Shown here in pieces: positions 63,609-64,000 of a DNA stretch of 64,000 nt. The notes under the pieces were generated by a model. The model had not been told where the DNA came from, ran no database searches, and saw only the letters and a list, made by a program, of their open reading frames with translations. Position 1 is the stretch's first letter. Every line of letters begins with the position of its first letter. The position numbers and the translations under genes are program-made. Origin of the DNA: DASXRA01 sp036506155. GTDB lineage: Bacteria > Actinomycetota > Actinomycetes > Mycobacteriales > Jatrophihabitantaceae. Location of the stretch: the NCBI GenBank assembly GCA_036506155.1, contig DASXSF010000037.1, forward strand, positions 88,473 through 152,472, given 5' to 3'.

Positions 63609-64000
63609 GTGCCGCAGAACTTCCTTTACCCGCAGCGTGATCGGCCATTGTTGATGCCGGTGGATATGCGGGAGTGGCTGCCCGAGGACGATCTGGTGTT
63701 CGTTGTGCTAGATCCGGTTGCCACCGTGGATCTGGGCGAGTTTCGCCGTCGCCATCGGGCCGACGGGCATGGCCGGGCGGCGTTCGACCCGGAGATGATG
63801 ACCGCGCTGCTGCTGTAGGGCTACTGCCAGGGGGAGCGCTCCAGCCGGGTGATCGAGCAGCGGTGCGTGCGCGACGTGGCCTACCGGGTGATCGTCGCCG
63901 GCCTGCGTCCGGATCATGCGAGCATCGCCCGGTTCCGAGCCCGGCACGAGACGGCGTTGGGTGGGCTGTTCAGCCAGGTGCTGCGGCTGCTGGCGGCGGA
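63609..64000 (+). pseudogene. IS1182-like transposase with in-frame amber, 3' end outside window
   Basis: Reads MPQNFLYPQRDRPLLMPVDM, WLPEDDLVFVVLD and FDPEMMTALLL, then a TAG (63816-63818), then GYCQGERSSRVIEQRCVRD, IARFRARHETALGG and on to the window end. The TAG stands where the family has TAC (Tyr), so one base has changed. The catalytic residues lie beyond the edge. With the amber the main product is a peptide of about 69 residues. The GTG at 63609 is the start that best fits the family. Confidence 0.8.

Noticed and set aside
45287..64000. A second attachment site (attR) matching the tRNA-Val 3' end
   Set aside because: No stretch resembling CTGGTTCAATCCCAG was seen downstream by eye; it may lie beyond the window or be lost.

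Overview
This is a gene-dense, high-GC window from an actinobacterium. The evidence is strong codon bias toward G/C in third positions, many GTG starts, several TAnnnT boxes six to seven bases before a GTG (leaderless style), and a gene order that matches the mycobacterial pykA-tesB-pdtaR-polA-rpsA-coaE neighbourhood. Cell-wall arabinan and lipoglycan genes (aftD, DUF2613, DUF3068) point to a relative of the mycolic-acid group or of the Frankia/Nakamurella-like lineages that share them. The exact genus cannot be fixed from the sequence alone.

Layout. 0-16 kb is core metabolism and replication: an edge-truncated HExxH membrane protein, gltB without gltD, an inositol monophosphatase-like gene, a fructosamine-kinase-like gene, pyk, tesB, a PLP amino-acid decarboxylase, an SDR enzyme, tRNA-Leu(CAA), the ANTAR regulator pdtaR, a GNAT acetyltransferase and polA. 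16-24.5 kb holds two transport modules. One is a MarR-type repressor divergent from a two-gene ABC exporter. The other is a histidine kinase and response regulator followed by a MacB/FtsX-type ABC pair. 24.5-40.8 kb is an envelope-glycan cluster: methyltransferases, a lipoprotein hydrolase, a Wzx-like flippase, large membrane proteins, a DUF2613 peptide, a GT4 transferase, AftD, an acyltransferase and a DUF3068 protein. This block plus the transporters sits between polA and rpsA, which lie close together in mycobacteria. 40.8-45.3 kb returns to the core with an FAD dehydrogenase, rpsA, coaE and three tRNAs (Gly, Cys, Val).

45.3 to about 55.1 kb is a mobile island abutting tRNA-Val. It has a frame-broken tyrosine integrase, an excisionase-like protein, a secreted BNR/sialidase-like protein, and nested insertion-sequence remains: IS3 fragment, recombinase fragment, IS21 istA fragment, a whole ISL3 element with terminal repeats and target duplication, and an IS256 fragment. 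An Mth938-like protein and a small membrane protein lie among them. 55.1-57.7 kb has an MMPL exporter behind a truncated ABC ATPase. 57.9-63.1 kb has two orphan solute-binding lipoproteins and a three-gene operon: a PAP2-like/protein-kinase fusion, a lipoprotein and a canonical PAP2 phosphatase. The window ends inside an IS1182-like transposase with an in-frame amber codon.

The glycan genes plausibly act together. Cytoplasmic GT4 and methyltransferases would build a lipid-linked product, the flippase could translocate it, and AftD and the other multi-membrane proteins would finish the polymer outside. The most interesting leads are the flippase beside aftD, the PAP2-like/kinase fusion operon, and the nested elements with their leader hairpins and frameshifts.
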